The position numbers were made by a program, and so were the translations under genes. 49,029 bases of DNA from Capnocytophaga catalasegens (GTDB taxonomy: Bacteria > Bacteroidota > Bacteroidia > Flavobacteriales > Flavobacteriaceae). The notes under the pieces are model-generated. The model was not told the origin of the DNA. It did not search any database and saw only the letters and a program-made list of their open reading frames with translations. This document shows, one piece after another, positions 25,332-32,811 of the stretch; position 1 is the stretch's first letter, and each line of letters begins with the position of its first letter. The stretch covers positions 1 through 49,029 of the forward strand of contig NZ_BPMA01000017.1 in NCBI RefSeq assembly GCF_026005215.1. The letters are read 5' to 3'.

Positions 25332-26000
25332 ATGAATACAATAGATAAAATACAATTTCTCAAGGATTTGGCACAAAATAACAATCGGGAGTGGTTTGCC
25401 GAGCATAAAAAAGAGTACGATGCGATTGCCAAAGATAACAAAGCTTTTTTTCAAGAAATCTTTCAGCAATTGCAACGACACGATGATGTTACCGATATGC
25501 ACATTTTCCGTATTTATAAAGATGTGCGTTTTTCAAAAGATAAATCTCCATATAAGACTAATTTTGGAGCTTCTTTCACCCGAAGAAAACCCGAACTCAG
25601 AGGCGGATATTATGTTCATATTGAGCCGAATAATTCGTTTGTAGGCGGAGGGTTTTGGGCTCCTGAAAAAGAAGATGTTTTCCGTGTTCGCAAAGAATTT
25701 GAAATGGACGACGAGCCGATTCGTAAGATTATTGCCGAGCCTACTTTTCAGAAATATTTCGAGGAAATAAAGGCTTACGATTCCCTTAAAACCGCTCCCA
25801 GAGGTTTTTACAAAAACCATCCTGCCATTGATTTGATAAAGATGAAACATTGGGTGGTAATGCGTCCTTTTTCTGACAAGGAACTCGCCGATGAAGATTT
25901 TTCAAAAGAAATCATTGCTACTTTTTTAGCGATGCGTCCGTGGTTTGATTATATGAGCGAGGTGCTGACCACCAATTTGAATGGCGAAAGCATAATTTAA
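25332..26000 (+). CDS. DUF2461 family protein
   Basis: A 222-residue cytosolic protein of DUF2461, a family found in many bacteria with no established function. Key segments: FLKDLAQNNNREWFAEHKKEY (the typical opening), FRIYKDVRFSKDKSPYKTNF, GYYVHIEPNNSFVGGGFWAP, and KHWVVMRPFSDKEL. Length is normal. It has its own promoter. Confidence 0.9.
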   Translation: MNTIDKIQFLKDLAQNNNREWFAEHKKEYDAIAKDNKAFFQEIFQQLQRHDDVTDMHIFRIYKDVRFSKDKSPYKTNFGASFTRRKPELRGGYYVHIEPNNSFVGGGFWAPEKEDVFRVRKEFEMDDEPIRKIIAEPTFQKYFEEIKAYDSLKTAPRGFYKNHPAIDLIKMKHWVVMRPFSDKELADEDFSKEIIATFLAMRPWFDYMSEVLTTNLNGESII

Positions 26001-26035
26001 ATATATAATGTTTGTATTATATAAACAAAATTAAA

Positions 26036-26051
26036 TGTTCCACGTGAAACA
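26036..26051. other. parS-like site 1
   Basis: TGTTCCACGTGAAACA, a hybrid of the two common parS half-sites (GTTCCAC and GTGAAAC) of the ParB centromere-binding protein. It is the leftmost of four in 1.4 kb. Confidence 0.75.
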
Positions 26052-26074
26052 TTTTATTTTCAATATTCAGATAT

Positions 26075-26104
26075 AAAAAAGTGTTCCACGTGGAACACTT
26101 TTTT
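26075..26104. other. parS-like site 2 within a terminator-like palindrome
   Basis: The 16-bp site TGTTCCACGTGGAACA (26082-26097) is the centre of a perfect 30-bp palindrome flanked by A6 and T6. It therefore also has the form of a bidirectional terminator between the converging DUF2461 and methyltransferase genes. Confidence 0.8.
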
Positions 26105-26105
26105 A

Positions 26106-26948
26106 TTATTTTATTTTTTTAAGAATATAGATAAGTGAAGAATATTCTCCAGTTTGTATTGCAGAAAGATTAGAACGAAATCCATTTACAAACCCTTTTA
26201 TAAAATTTATTTTACCTGTTTTGTATTTTTCAGAAAGCAAACTAATATAGAAAGCATCAAATAGCATAGGTTTTATATTAATGATTTGAAAATGATTATC
26301 ACTAAAAAGTTTTGAAATACTTGTTTTAGAAAAATGCCACAAATGTCTCGGAACATCATATCCTGCCCAAAATTCTTGATAAATAAAAGCATCTTTACTT
26401 TTATAATTAGGAACAGCTATAATTAGAATTCCATTAGTTTGTAAATGTTTGTTTATAAAGTCTATTTGTAGTTGCAAATTGGGAATATGTTCCAATACGT
26501 GCCATAGTGTAATACAATCAAAAGTTCTTTGTACCTCTTCTAAGTTTTTATATAGAGAAATATTTTTTTTACGTGCGTTATCAATTGCTTTTTGATTTGG
26601 TTCTACTCCAGTAACTTGCCAACCTTTTTTTTGAGCTATTCGCAAGAAATCGCCTGTTCCTGCTCCTATATCAAGTAAAGTACCTTTGTTTTTGATATAT
26701 TTTTCAAGCAATTGAACCTTTCTGCTGAGCATATATCTTTTTACCAATTGATATATTTTTTCAAAAAGACCTTTATTTCTATCCGTATGTGATATATAAT
26801 CTTCGCTTTCGTAGTATTTTGCTATGTTTTCAGGTTGTGGAAAAGTTTGCAAATAATCATATTCTTCATTATAAAAAAGAGAAAAATCTTCTTTACTGAC
26901 GGAAAAATCCTTAGTTTTGATGTATAAATTATCTGGTGATGTATTCAT
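26106..26948 (-). CDS. Class I SAM-dependent methyltransferase
   Basis: A 280-residue methyltransferase of unknown acceptor. Motif I GTLLDIGAGTGDFLRIAQKK, motif II VTGVEPNQKAI, and FDCITLWHVLEHIPNLQLQI are clear. The later EFWAGYDVPRHLWHFSKTSI segment is typical of Methyltransf_23-type enzymes that often act on sugars, lipids or quinone-like molecules. It is flanked on both sides by parS-like palindromes (site 2 just past its stop, site 3 before its start). Confidence 0.88.
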   Translation of the reverse strand: MNTSPDNLYIKTKDFSVSKEDFSLFYNEEYDYLQTFPQPENIAKYYESEDYISHTDRNKGLFEKIYQLVKRYMLSRKVQLLEKYIKNKGTLLDIGAGTGDFLRIAQKKGWQVTGVEPNQKAIDNARKKNISLYKNLEEVQRTFDCITLWHVLEHIPNLQLQIDFINKHLQTNGILIIAVPNYKSKDAFIYQEFWAGYDVPRHLWHFSKTSISKLFSDNHFQIINIKPMLFDAFYISLLSEKYKTGKINFIKGFVNGFRSNLSAIQTGEYSSLIYILKKIK

Positions 26949-26974
26949 AAGTAATAAAATTAAAAGACATTTAG

Positions 26975-26990
26975 TGTTCCACGTGGAACA
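26975..26990. other. parS-like site 3
   Basis: Perfect 16-bp palindrome TGTTCCACGTGGAACA, 27 bases upstream of the methyltransferase start. Confidence 0.8.
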
Positions 26991-27385
26991 TTGAATAAAA
27001 AAACTAAATAATTAAGATATGTTTTGTATATAACTTATTTTGTCAAAATATTCAAAATAATGTAACTTTATATTTGTTAAAATCAACTTTCGTTTTATAA
27101 CATAGAAATTAATTTCAAAAAAAAATAAACCAACGACATTATTGATATTTGATATAATAATGTAAAAATATAAAAAAAAATATTTTTAGCATTAAAAAAT
27201 GGCTTTCAGAAACCTATCAAATTTCGACTTTTATAAAAAATATGACTAAATATTCATATAGGTTATAAATAATGAAAAAAATAGGCTTTAAAATAAGAAT
27301 TTTATATTTTAGGTTCATTTTTTTGTAACTGATGATTTGTTTATAATCTTTTTGTATTGAAAATGGGTTTATTTTATTTATTTTA

Positions 27386-27399
27386 GTTCCACGTGGAAC
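27386..27399. other. parS-like site 4
   Basis: Perfect 14-bp core GTTCCACGTGGAAC with different outer bases (A and G). It lies in the gene-free, AT-rich stretch 26949-27528, in which I see nothing else. Confidence 0.7.
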
Positions 27400-27528
27400 G
27401 ATAGATACTGATTCTTTTTATTTTGAAATACTAATACTTTTTGTTATTTATATACTTTTTATTTTTGTTGTATTAAAAATTATAATATAAAATATTGATT
27501 ACTAATGTTTTGTGTAAAAAATATAGCT

Positions 27529-28635
27529 TTATAATAACGATTTCTTGTACAAATTCCACCAACGTTTAGGAATTACGCCCGAGCAAGCTTGTTCATAATC
27601 TTTTTCTGTGCAAGGTAACATTGCACTTCCGTTGGTATATTCGTTGGGCAAAATCCACCATCGACCTGTGAAATTACTTTTGTAAAATTCAATAATTAAA
27701 TCATCGATAAGTACATTATATTTGGTAAAATTCGGGTCAGATGGTGTAGGAAACTCTTGTGTGCGATAGTTATAGCCTTCGATAAAGTACCAAAGTATTT
27801 GTGCAACTAATTGTAAAGCACGCTGTGTATTAGGAATTTCGAATAGACCGAAGACCGAAGTTTGCATACTAAGTCCTGCATATCGTGCGATTGTACATAT
27901 TTCTCGATTAGAAAATCCGTTAGGAAATGCATCAGAGCAATCTAGGTCAGCGGCTTGAACTGAGCGCATATCAACACTAACTATATCGGTATTACGAAGT
28001 ATAGGTTCTATCATTTCTATATAATGAGTAACTTGTCCTAAGCGATAGCTTTCAAAATACATTTTGTCCAAAACATCGAGTGTTTCTTGAGCATTGTAAT
28101 AGGTTTGATAACCGATGTTGGTAAAGTGATTCAGATTGGTAGGTTCTTCCATCAGAATCCGGCTCATATAACTATTGGCCGAAACAAATTGGTGTTCGTT
28201 ACCGAAATCAAAAGAAGCATCAACACAGACTAAATTGACTAATTGTTCGAGTCTGTCAAAGGCTCTATATATCCCATAAGTAATCTCTTGTTTTGGAGCA
28301 ACGATTATAGGTGTAATACCTTGATACAGAAACTCATAGACAATTTCTTTGATAATAAAAAAAGTATCCTCATCGGTGTTTCCAGCTGGAAGATTGCCAA
28401 AATCGGCAAGCGAAACGTTCCAGTTACCGACAAAAAGATTATAAAAATGTTTGCGAAATGTATGAGGAGCGAGACTTTGCTCATCAATTACAGCCAAGAG
28501 GGCTATTTGCACGCCTTGTATGGTGGGTAATCCGTTTTTTTTGGTATGTTTTGCTATGCGTCCGCCTATTTTTTCATAGGGAAACTCTTGTAGTGCTTCA
28601 TTTTCTTGAATGGGTTGTAGATATATTAATGACAT
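27529..28635 (-). CDS. Arginase/formimidoylglutamase-fold protein, probably not a metal hydrolase
   Basis: A 368-residue protein of the ureohydrolase (arginase, agmatinase, formimidoylglutamase) fold, recognisable by overall order and length. The manganese ligands are mostly gone. The GGDHS position reads VAPKQEI (112-118), the DAHxD position reads DASFD (139-143, His replaced by Ser), and the later DxD region reads SVDMRSV (about 220-226). Databases often call such Flavobacteria proteins formimidoylglutamase, but the sequence argues for a non-catalytic or changed role. The C-terminal segment GRWWILPNEYTNGSAMLPCT is highly aromatic. Confidence 0.7.
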   Translation of the reverse strand: MSLIYLQPIQENEALQEFPYEKIGGRIAKHTKKNGLPTIQGVQIALLAVIDEQSLAPHTFRKHFYNLFVGNWNVSLADFGNLPAGNTDEDTFFIIKEIVYEFLYQGITPIIVAPKQEITYGIYRAFDRLEQLVNLVCVDASFDFGNEHQFVSANSYMSRILMEEPTNLNHFTNIGYQTYYNAQETLDVLDKMYFESYRLGQVTHYIEMIEPILRNTDIVSVDMRSVQAADLDCSDAFPNGFSNREICTIARYAGLSMQTSVFGLFEIPNTQRALQLVAQILWYFIEGYNYRTQEFPTPSDPNFTKYNVLIDDLIIEFYKSNFTGRWWILPNEYTNGSAMLPCTEKDYEQACSGVIPKRWWNLYKKSLL

Positions 28636-28787
28636 TTTGTTGTATTTTTACTATAAAATAGACCAAATCTTAAAAATTTTTTCAAAAGTATAAAAAAAAA
28701 AGGAAAGCAACAATCTTTTTTAAGAGTTTCAAAAATTATTATGAAAAAAAATTAGCTTAACAAAAGGGAAAATTATATATTTTTTTA

Positions 28788-28795
28788 TATCTTTG
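28788..28795 (+). promoter_or_regulatory. -7 promoter element of the LacI-family gene
   Basis: TATCTTTG, 38 bases before ATG 28834. Confidence 0.55.
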
Positions 28796-28833
28796 CCAAG
28801 CCACAACATATTTTTGATAAAATTGGACTATTT

Positions 28834-29853
28834 ATGAAAAAAAGAATTACTATAAAACAATTGGCAAAGGAGCTAAATGTTTCTATTTCGACTGTGTCCA
28901 AATCACTCAATAATAGCAAAGAAATAAGTGAAGAAACCAAAGAACGTATTAGAGCATTTGCCCAAGTACATAATTATAAACCCAATCCGATTGCTTTGCG
29001 TTTGAAGAATAAGCGAAGTCAAAACATTGGGGTAATTATTCCTGAAATAGCTCATGATTTTTTCTCGACAGTTGTTAGTGGAATAGAGCAAGTGGCTTAC
29101 AAGAAAGGATATAATATTACGGTGTGCTTTACCAATGAACAATTTGACCGTGAGGTTCAAAATATGGATACCCTTGCCAATACAAATATTGACGGATTTA
29201 TCATTGCCGTATCTAAAGAAACTCAACAGCTCAAAGACTACCATCACTTGCGAGAGGCTATCAATCAGGGATTTCCTATTGTGCTTTTTGACCGAATAAT
29301 TGATAGTATTTATTGTGATAAGGTTATTAGCGATGATGCAATGGCTGCTTATAATGCAACAAATAATCTTATCGAAACAGGATATCGGCGTATTGCTCTT
29401 TTGACGATTCCTGACTATATTAGTATTGGTCAATTACGTACGCAAGGATATAAAAATGCGTTGAATGATGCTGGATATCCGATAGATGATAATCTGATAC
29501 TCCCTGTTGAGGATATTCATTCAGACCAGATAATTATTGATTTTTTCGATACACGAATTTTTGATGCGGTGGTTTGTGCCAATGAGTTTTTGGCGCTTAA
29601 AGTTATCCGACAGGCACACGATAGAGGTATAAAAATACCACAACAATTGGGTATTATTGGGTTTGCAGACGGATTTTTGGCTCGAAATTCGTATCCTAAG
29701 CTTACAGCTATCGACCAACATCCGTACGAAATGGGAAAAACAGCAGCAAAACTTTTAATAAAAACCATTGAAAGAAACAATGAAGAAAAACCTTTCCGTA
29801 CCGAAATTATAAAAACGACACTTATAGAGCGAGAAACTACGCGAAAGTTGTAA
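28834..29853 (+). CDS. LacI-family transcriptional regulator
   Basis: A 339-residue DNA-binding regulator. The N-terminal helix-turn-helix is TIKQLAKELNVSISTVSKSL (residues 5-24), followed by hinge KPNPIALRLKNKRSQNIGVI and a periplasmic-binding-like effector domain (FDRIIDSIYCDKVISDD, IGFADGFLARNSYPKLTAID). Such proteins usually sense sugars. No sugar transport or catabolic gene is next to it, so the target is unknown. It sits alone with its own promoter. Confidence 0.94.
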   Translation: MKKRITIKQLAKELNVSISTVSKSLNNSKEISEETKERIRAFAQVHNYKPNPIALRLKNKRSQNIGVIIPEIAHDFFSTVVSGIEQVAYKKGYNITVCFTNEQFDREVQNMDTLANTNIDGFIIAVSKETQQLKDYHHLREAINQGFPIVLFDRIIDSIYCDKVISDDAMAAYNATNNLIETGYRRIALLTIPDYISIGQLRTQGYKNALNDAGYPIDDNLILPVEDIHSDQIIIDFFDTRIFDAVVCANEFLALKVIRQAHDRGIKIPQQLGIIGFADGFLARNSYPKLTAIDQHPYEMGKTAAKLLIKTIERNNEEKPFRTEIIKTTLIERETTRKL

Positions 29854-29902
29854 AAATAAAGATGAAAAAAGTTAAATTTCAAGATAAATGATATCAAAAG
29901 GC

Positions 29903-30072
29903 AACGATTCATATCATTTATTATCCTAAACGAAGCAAACCGCTGCCTGTTGAGCTTATTTAGGATGCTAAACAGTCCAAAAGGGCAGACGTTCATATAA
30001 TTTAGGACGCTAAATTCTGCAAACTGGCAATGATTTATATAATTTATACTGATAAATTATCCCAACGGGTGA
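29903..30072. repeat. Degenerate ~42-bp tandem repeats
   Basis: Four imperfect units of about 41-44 bp, each of the form (A)CGTTCATATAATTTA, then CTAAA, then GCAAACTGGCA. Units begin near 29903, 29947, 29988 and 30029. No open frame fits. The 29854-30336 gap otherwise holds a short segment TTCGACTTTGTTCAGCGTG (within 30156-30180), which resembles a widespread intergenic motif in Bacteroidetes genomes. Confidence 0.5.
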
Positions 30073-30336
30073 ATATTTAACTAATTTAGCAATATTTTTT
30101 AGAAAAAAAATCTATTTGCCATTGTATAAATATTTATTGCGTAGTATAAAAATAACGCTTCGACTTTGTTCAGCGTGACAGGGAGTGTATCAGTCTCTCT
30201 AAAACCGAAGACAATGTTCTTGGTTTTTCAGCTGTGAATAATTTCAACATAAATTTTCAATAAAAATTAAATAAACAACACAGAAAATAACGACTAACAA
30301 ACACATAATCTGCTAATTTTTTAAATAATTAAAACT

Positions 30337-31014
30337 ATGATAACCAAAGTAGACTTAAATGCAATTCGTATGGGTTCATTTCTGACGATAATGAACAATG
30401 TTCGCGATTATTTAGCGAAAGAAAACGTACAAGAACTGGGCTTAGAAGCCATTAAGAATGAATTTTCGGCATCAGTAGATAGCCTTACCGAGCTGTTCAA
30501 ATCCCACGAGCGAGGAAGCAAACATACCGAAAAACTTACACAGTTAGACAATCAGCGTGATAGGGCTTTGGTAGGTTTTATAAAGCACGTAGAGCTTTTT
30601 ACTAAGTTTCCTGAAGAAGATAAAGCTATCGCCGCCAGTGATTTGGCACGTATTGTAAAAAAATATGGCAAATCACCGCAGCTAAAGCCTTTCAATGAAG
30701 AAACGGGGATTATCATTGGGCTACTTGCCGAGCTTTCTGACGCTGAAAGCAAAGCGAAAATAGCCCTAATCGGTGCAACTCCTTGGATATCGGTGCTAAC
30801 TACCGCCAATGCCGAGTTTGCTGAGCTTTCCAAAGAGCGTGTTTATGAGAGTGCTGGCGTAGAAGTTGGGGCAACTAAAACCGCCCGAAGCAAAACCTAT
30901 GAGGTATTCAAAAAATTGGTGAAAACAATCAATTCGTTGGCTTTCCTCAATGGCGAAGACAAGTACAAACGCTTGGCAGACAATATCAACAAAGAACTGG
31001 CAAATAACAAATAA
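30337..31014 (+). CDS. DUF6261 family protein
   Basis: A 225-residue, mostly helical protein that fits the DUF6261 family of Bacteroidetes (start TKVDLNAIRMGSFLTIMNNV; middle LDNQRDRALVGFIKHVELF). Function is unknown; no signal peptide or membrane helix. Members often occur next to repeats or mobile DNA, as here. Its codon use is plainer and slightly richer in G+C than its neighbours. Confidence 0.7.
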   Translation: MITKVDLNAIRMGSFLTIMNNVRDYLAKENVQELGLEAIKNEFSASVDSLTELFKSHERGSKHTEKLTQLDNQRDRALVGFIKHVELFTKFPEEDKAIAASDLARIVKKYGKSPQLKPFNEETGIIIGLLAELSDAESKAKIALIGATPWISVLTTANAEFAELSKERVYESAGVEVGATKTARSKTYEVFKKLVKTINSLAFLNGEDKYKRLADNINKELANNK

Positions 31015-31020
31015 TTCACA

Positions 31021-31064
31021 AAAAGAAGCAAATACATCATTTGCTTTCTTTTTTTGTATTTTTG
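31021..31064 (+). promoter_or_regulatory. Terminator/promoter cassette A, before the R-M-like module
   Basis: An imperfect hairpin (core GCAAAT/ATTTGC, 31028-31033 with 31039-31044) runs into a T7 tract (31049-31055) and directly into TATTTTTG (31057-31064), a -7 element. Thus the terminator of the DUF6261 gene abuts the promoter of the next gene. The last 21 bases are identical to 32733-32753. Confidence 0.65.
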
Positions 31065-31083
31065 TCCCATTAAAAATTATCTT

Positions 31084-31701
31084 ATGCACCTAAATTTGGA
31101 ACAATTAGAAATTCACCTGAAAAAACGATTGGATTTTCCGTATGTATGGGGCAGAAAGCAATCAGATAGCTGGGATAAGCAGACCAATTTCGTATATCAT
31201 ATACGCTCTTTTACCGATTTGGAACATCGGATCAAGTTTTTAGATGAAAAACAGCAAAATTATGCTCTAAATCGATGGTTAAATTTCTGGTCAGCAAAGG
31301 CAGTGGAGCAAATTTTTGCCATGAACCAACGGGTTGTACCTTATCGAAATGAATATGATAAATGGATTGATTTTACTATTGACAATATTCCTTTTGACCA
31401 TAAAACAAGTGTATTTCCTAATGGATTTGGCAAAGATTTGAACTATGCACGTATCCATAAGGGCGAACTTATCCAATGGTTTTACGAAAATCAAAGCCAA
31501 CAAGGACGAAAACATTATAAAAATAGAATTTTTGTAGTTCTTTTTGCACAGAATGGACAACATTGGAAGCTCAAAACGGAAATTAACTTTATAAAAATAC
31601 AAATAGAAGACTATTTACATCATTTTTCAGTTGAAAAATTAAAAGAAATTACATTTAATCAAGAAAAAATCTTATCAGATATCATTTGGATTATCAATTA
31701 A
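31084..31701 (+). CDS. Candidate restriction endonuclease (PD-(D/E)XK-like)
   Basis: A 205-residue cytosolic protein I do not recognise by family. It directly precedes a DNA adenine methylase with no gap, the usual layout of a type II restriction-modification pair. It contains YRNEYDKWIDFTIDNIPFDH followed by KTS, in which Asp96 (WID) and Asp105-x-Lys107 have the spacing of a PD-(D/E)XK nuclease core, with Glu90 nearby. I chose ATG 31084 because the promoter -7 element at 31057-31064 lies inside the longer frame. An alternative is an accessory protein of the methylase. Confidence 0.6.
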   Translation: MHLNLEQLEIHLKKRLDFPYVWGRKQSDSWDKQTNFVYHIRSFTDLEHRIKFLDEKQQNYALNRWLNFWSAKAVEQIFAMNQRVVPYRNEYDKWIDFTIDNIPFDHKTSVFPNGFGKDLNYARIHKGELIQWFYENQSQQGRKHYKNRIFVVLFAQNGQHWKLKTEINFIKIQIEDYLHHFSVEKLKEITFNQEKILSDIIWIIN

Positions 31702-32700
31702 ATGAACTATATTGGTTCGAAATATAAGCTATCAGAATTTATCAAACAAGGCGTACACTCAGTAGTTGGGCAAGATTTGTCCAATAAGGTTTTCTGTGAT
31801 TTGTTTGCTGGTACAGGAATTGTGGGGCGTTCTTTCAAGAAGGAAGTCAAGCAAGTGATTTCCAACGATATAGAATATTATAGTTTTGTTCTCAACAAAA
31901 ACTATATCGGAAATTATGAGCCGATGGATTTTTCGACTTATATCGATATTTTGAACGCATTGCAAGGTGAAAAAGGATTCATTTTTGAACAATATTCCGA
32001 AGGTGGAAAAGCACAACGACAATATTTTAAGCAAGAAAATGGCAAAAAAATTGATGCTATTCGCAAAAAAATAGAACAATGGCACAAAAAAAGTGATATT
32101 TCGGACAATTTGTATTATTTTCTGTTGGCTTCCCTTTTAGAGAGTGCCGATAAGGTAGCCAATACAGCTTCGGTATATGGAGCTTTTCTAAAACATATCA
32201 AAAAATCAGCACAGAAAGATATTTTTATAGAACCAGCGTACTTTACAGAAAGTAAACATACTCACTTGGTTTTCAACAAAAATGCCAATGATTTGATTCA
32301 AACCATTCAGGGCGATATTTTATACCTCGACCCACCTTATAACGCTCGTGAGTATGGTGCTAACTATCATTTACTTAATACCATTGCCATGTACGATTCT
32401 TTTGAACCCAAAGGAAAAACAGGTTTGCGCAATTATCAAAAATCAATGTATTGTAAAAAAAATCAAGTAATAGATACTTTTGATAAACTGATAAAACAAG
32501 CAAATTTTCAATATATCTTTTTGAGTTACAATAATGAAGGATTGATGACTGCCTCCGAAATACAAACTATTATGAGAAAATATGGTAGCTATGACTTAGT
32601 AAGCACCAATTACCAACGATTTAAAGCCGATAAAGAAGAAAATAGAAATCATAAAGCCGAGAAAACAACCGAATTCTTACACATTTTACAGAAAAATTAA
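31702..32700 (+). CDS. DNA adenine N6-methyltransferase (D12 class)
   Basis: A 332-residue methylase that modifies adenine in a short DNA site. The D12 (Dam-like) features are NYIGSKYKLSEFI at the N-terminus, SAM-binding FAGTG (35-39) within FCDLFAGTGIVGRSF, and catalytic DPPY (210-213) followed by NAREYGANYH. The start codon follows directly on the stop of the candidate nuclease gene, so both are made from one message. The specificity cannot be read from sequence. The module is bracketed by near-identical regulatory cassettes, suggesting a mobile insertion. Confidence 0.9.
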   Translation: MNYIGSKYKLSEFIKQGVHSVVGQDLSNKVFCDLFAGTGIVGRSFKKEVKQVISNDIEYYSFVLNKNYIGNYEPMDFSTYIDILNALQGEKGFIFEQYSEGGKAQRQYFKQENGKKIDAIRKKIEQWHKKSDISDNLYYFLLASLLESADKVANTASVYGAFLKHIKKSAQKDIFIEPAYFTESKHTHLVFNKNANDLIQTIQGDILYLDPPYNAREYGANYHLLNTIAMYDSFEPKGKTGLRNYQKSMYCKKNQVIDTFDKLIKQANFQYIFLSYNNEGLMTASEIQTIMRKYGSYDLVSTNYQRFKADKEENRNHKAEKTTEFLHILQKN

Positions 32701-32709
32701 ACGATACAC

Positions 32710-32753
32710 AAAGAAAGTAAATTGCATAGTTACTTTCTTTTTTTGTATTTTTG
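32710..32753 (+). promoter_or_regulatory. Terminator/promoter cassette B, before the PurF-like gene
   Basis: A perfect hairpin AAAGAAAGTAA/TTACTTTCTTT (32710-32720 with 32730-32740), a T tract, then TATTTTTG (32746-32753). A TTG in the hairpin loop (32722-32724) is 21 bases upstream of the -7 element, completing a promoter for the next gene that overlaps the methylase terminator. Confidence 0.75.
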
Positions 32754-32773
32754 CACCAGTAAAATCAGAAAGG

Positions 32774-32808
32774 CGATTGCCTATTGATTAACCCCTATTG
32801 CCTAAAAA
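32774..32808 (+). repeat. Heptamer repeat patch
   Basis: CGATTGC, CTATTGA, TTAACCC, CTATTGC, CTAAAAA in register, period 7, in the 5' leader just before the PurF-like gene. The CTATTG unit is the same as in the rnr insertion. Confidence 0.55.
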
Positions 32809-32811
32809 CAG

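Noticed and set aside
32754-32811. Purine riboswitch before the PurF-like gene
   Set aside because: Only a short leader of heptamer repeats is present; no three-way junction or conserved riboswitch core.
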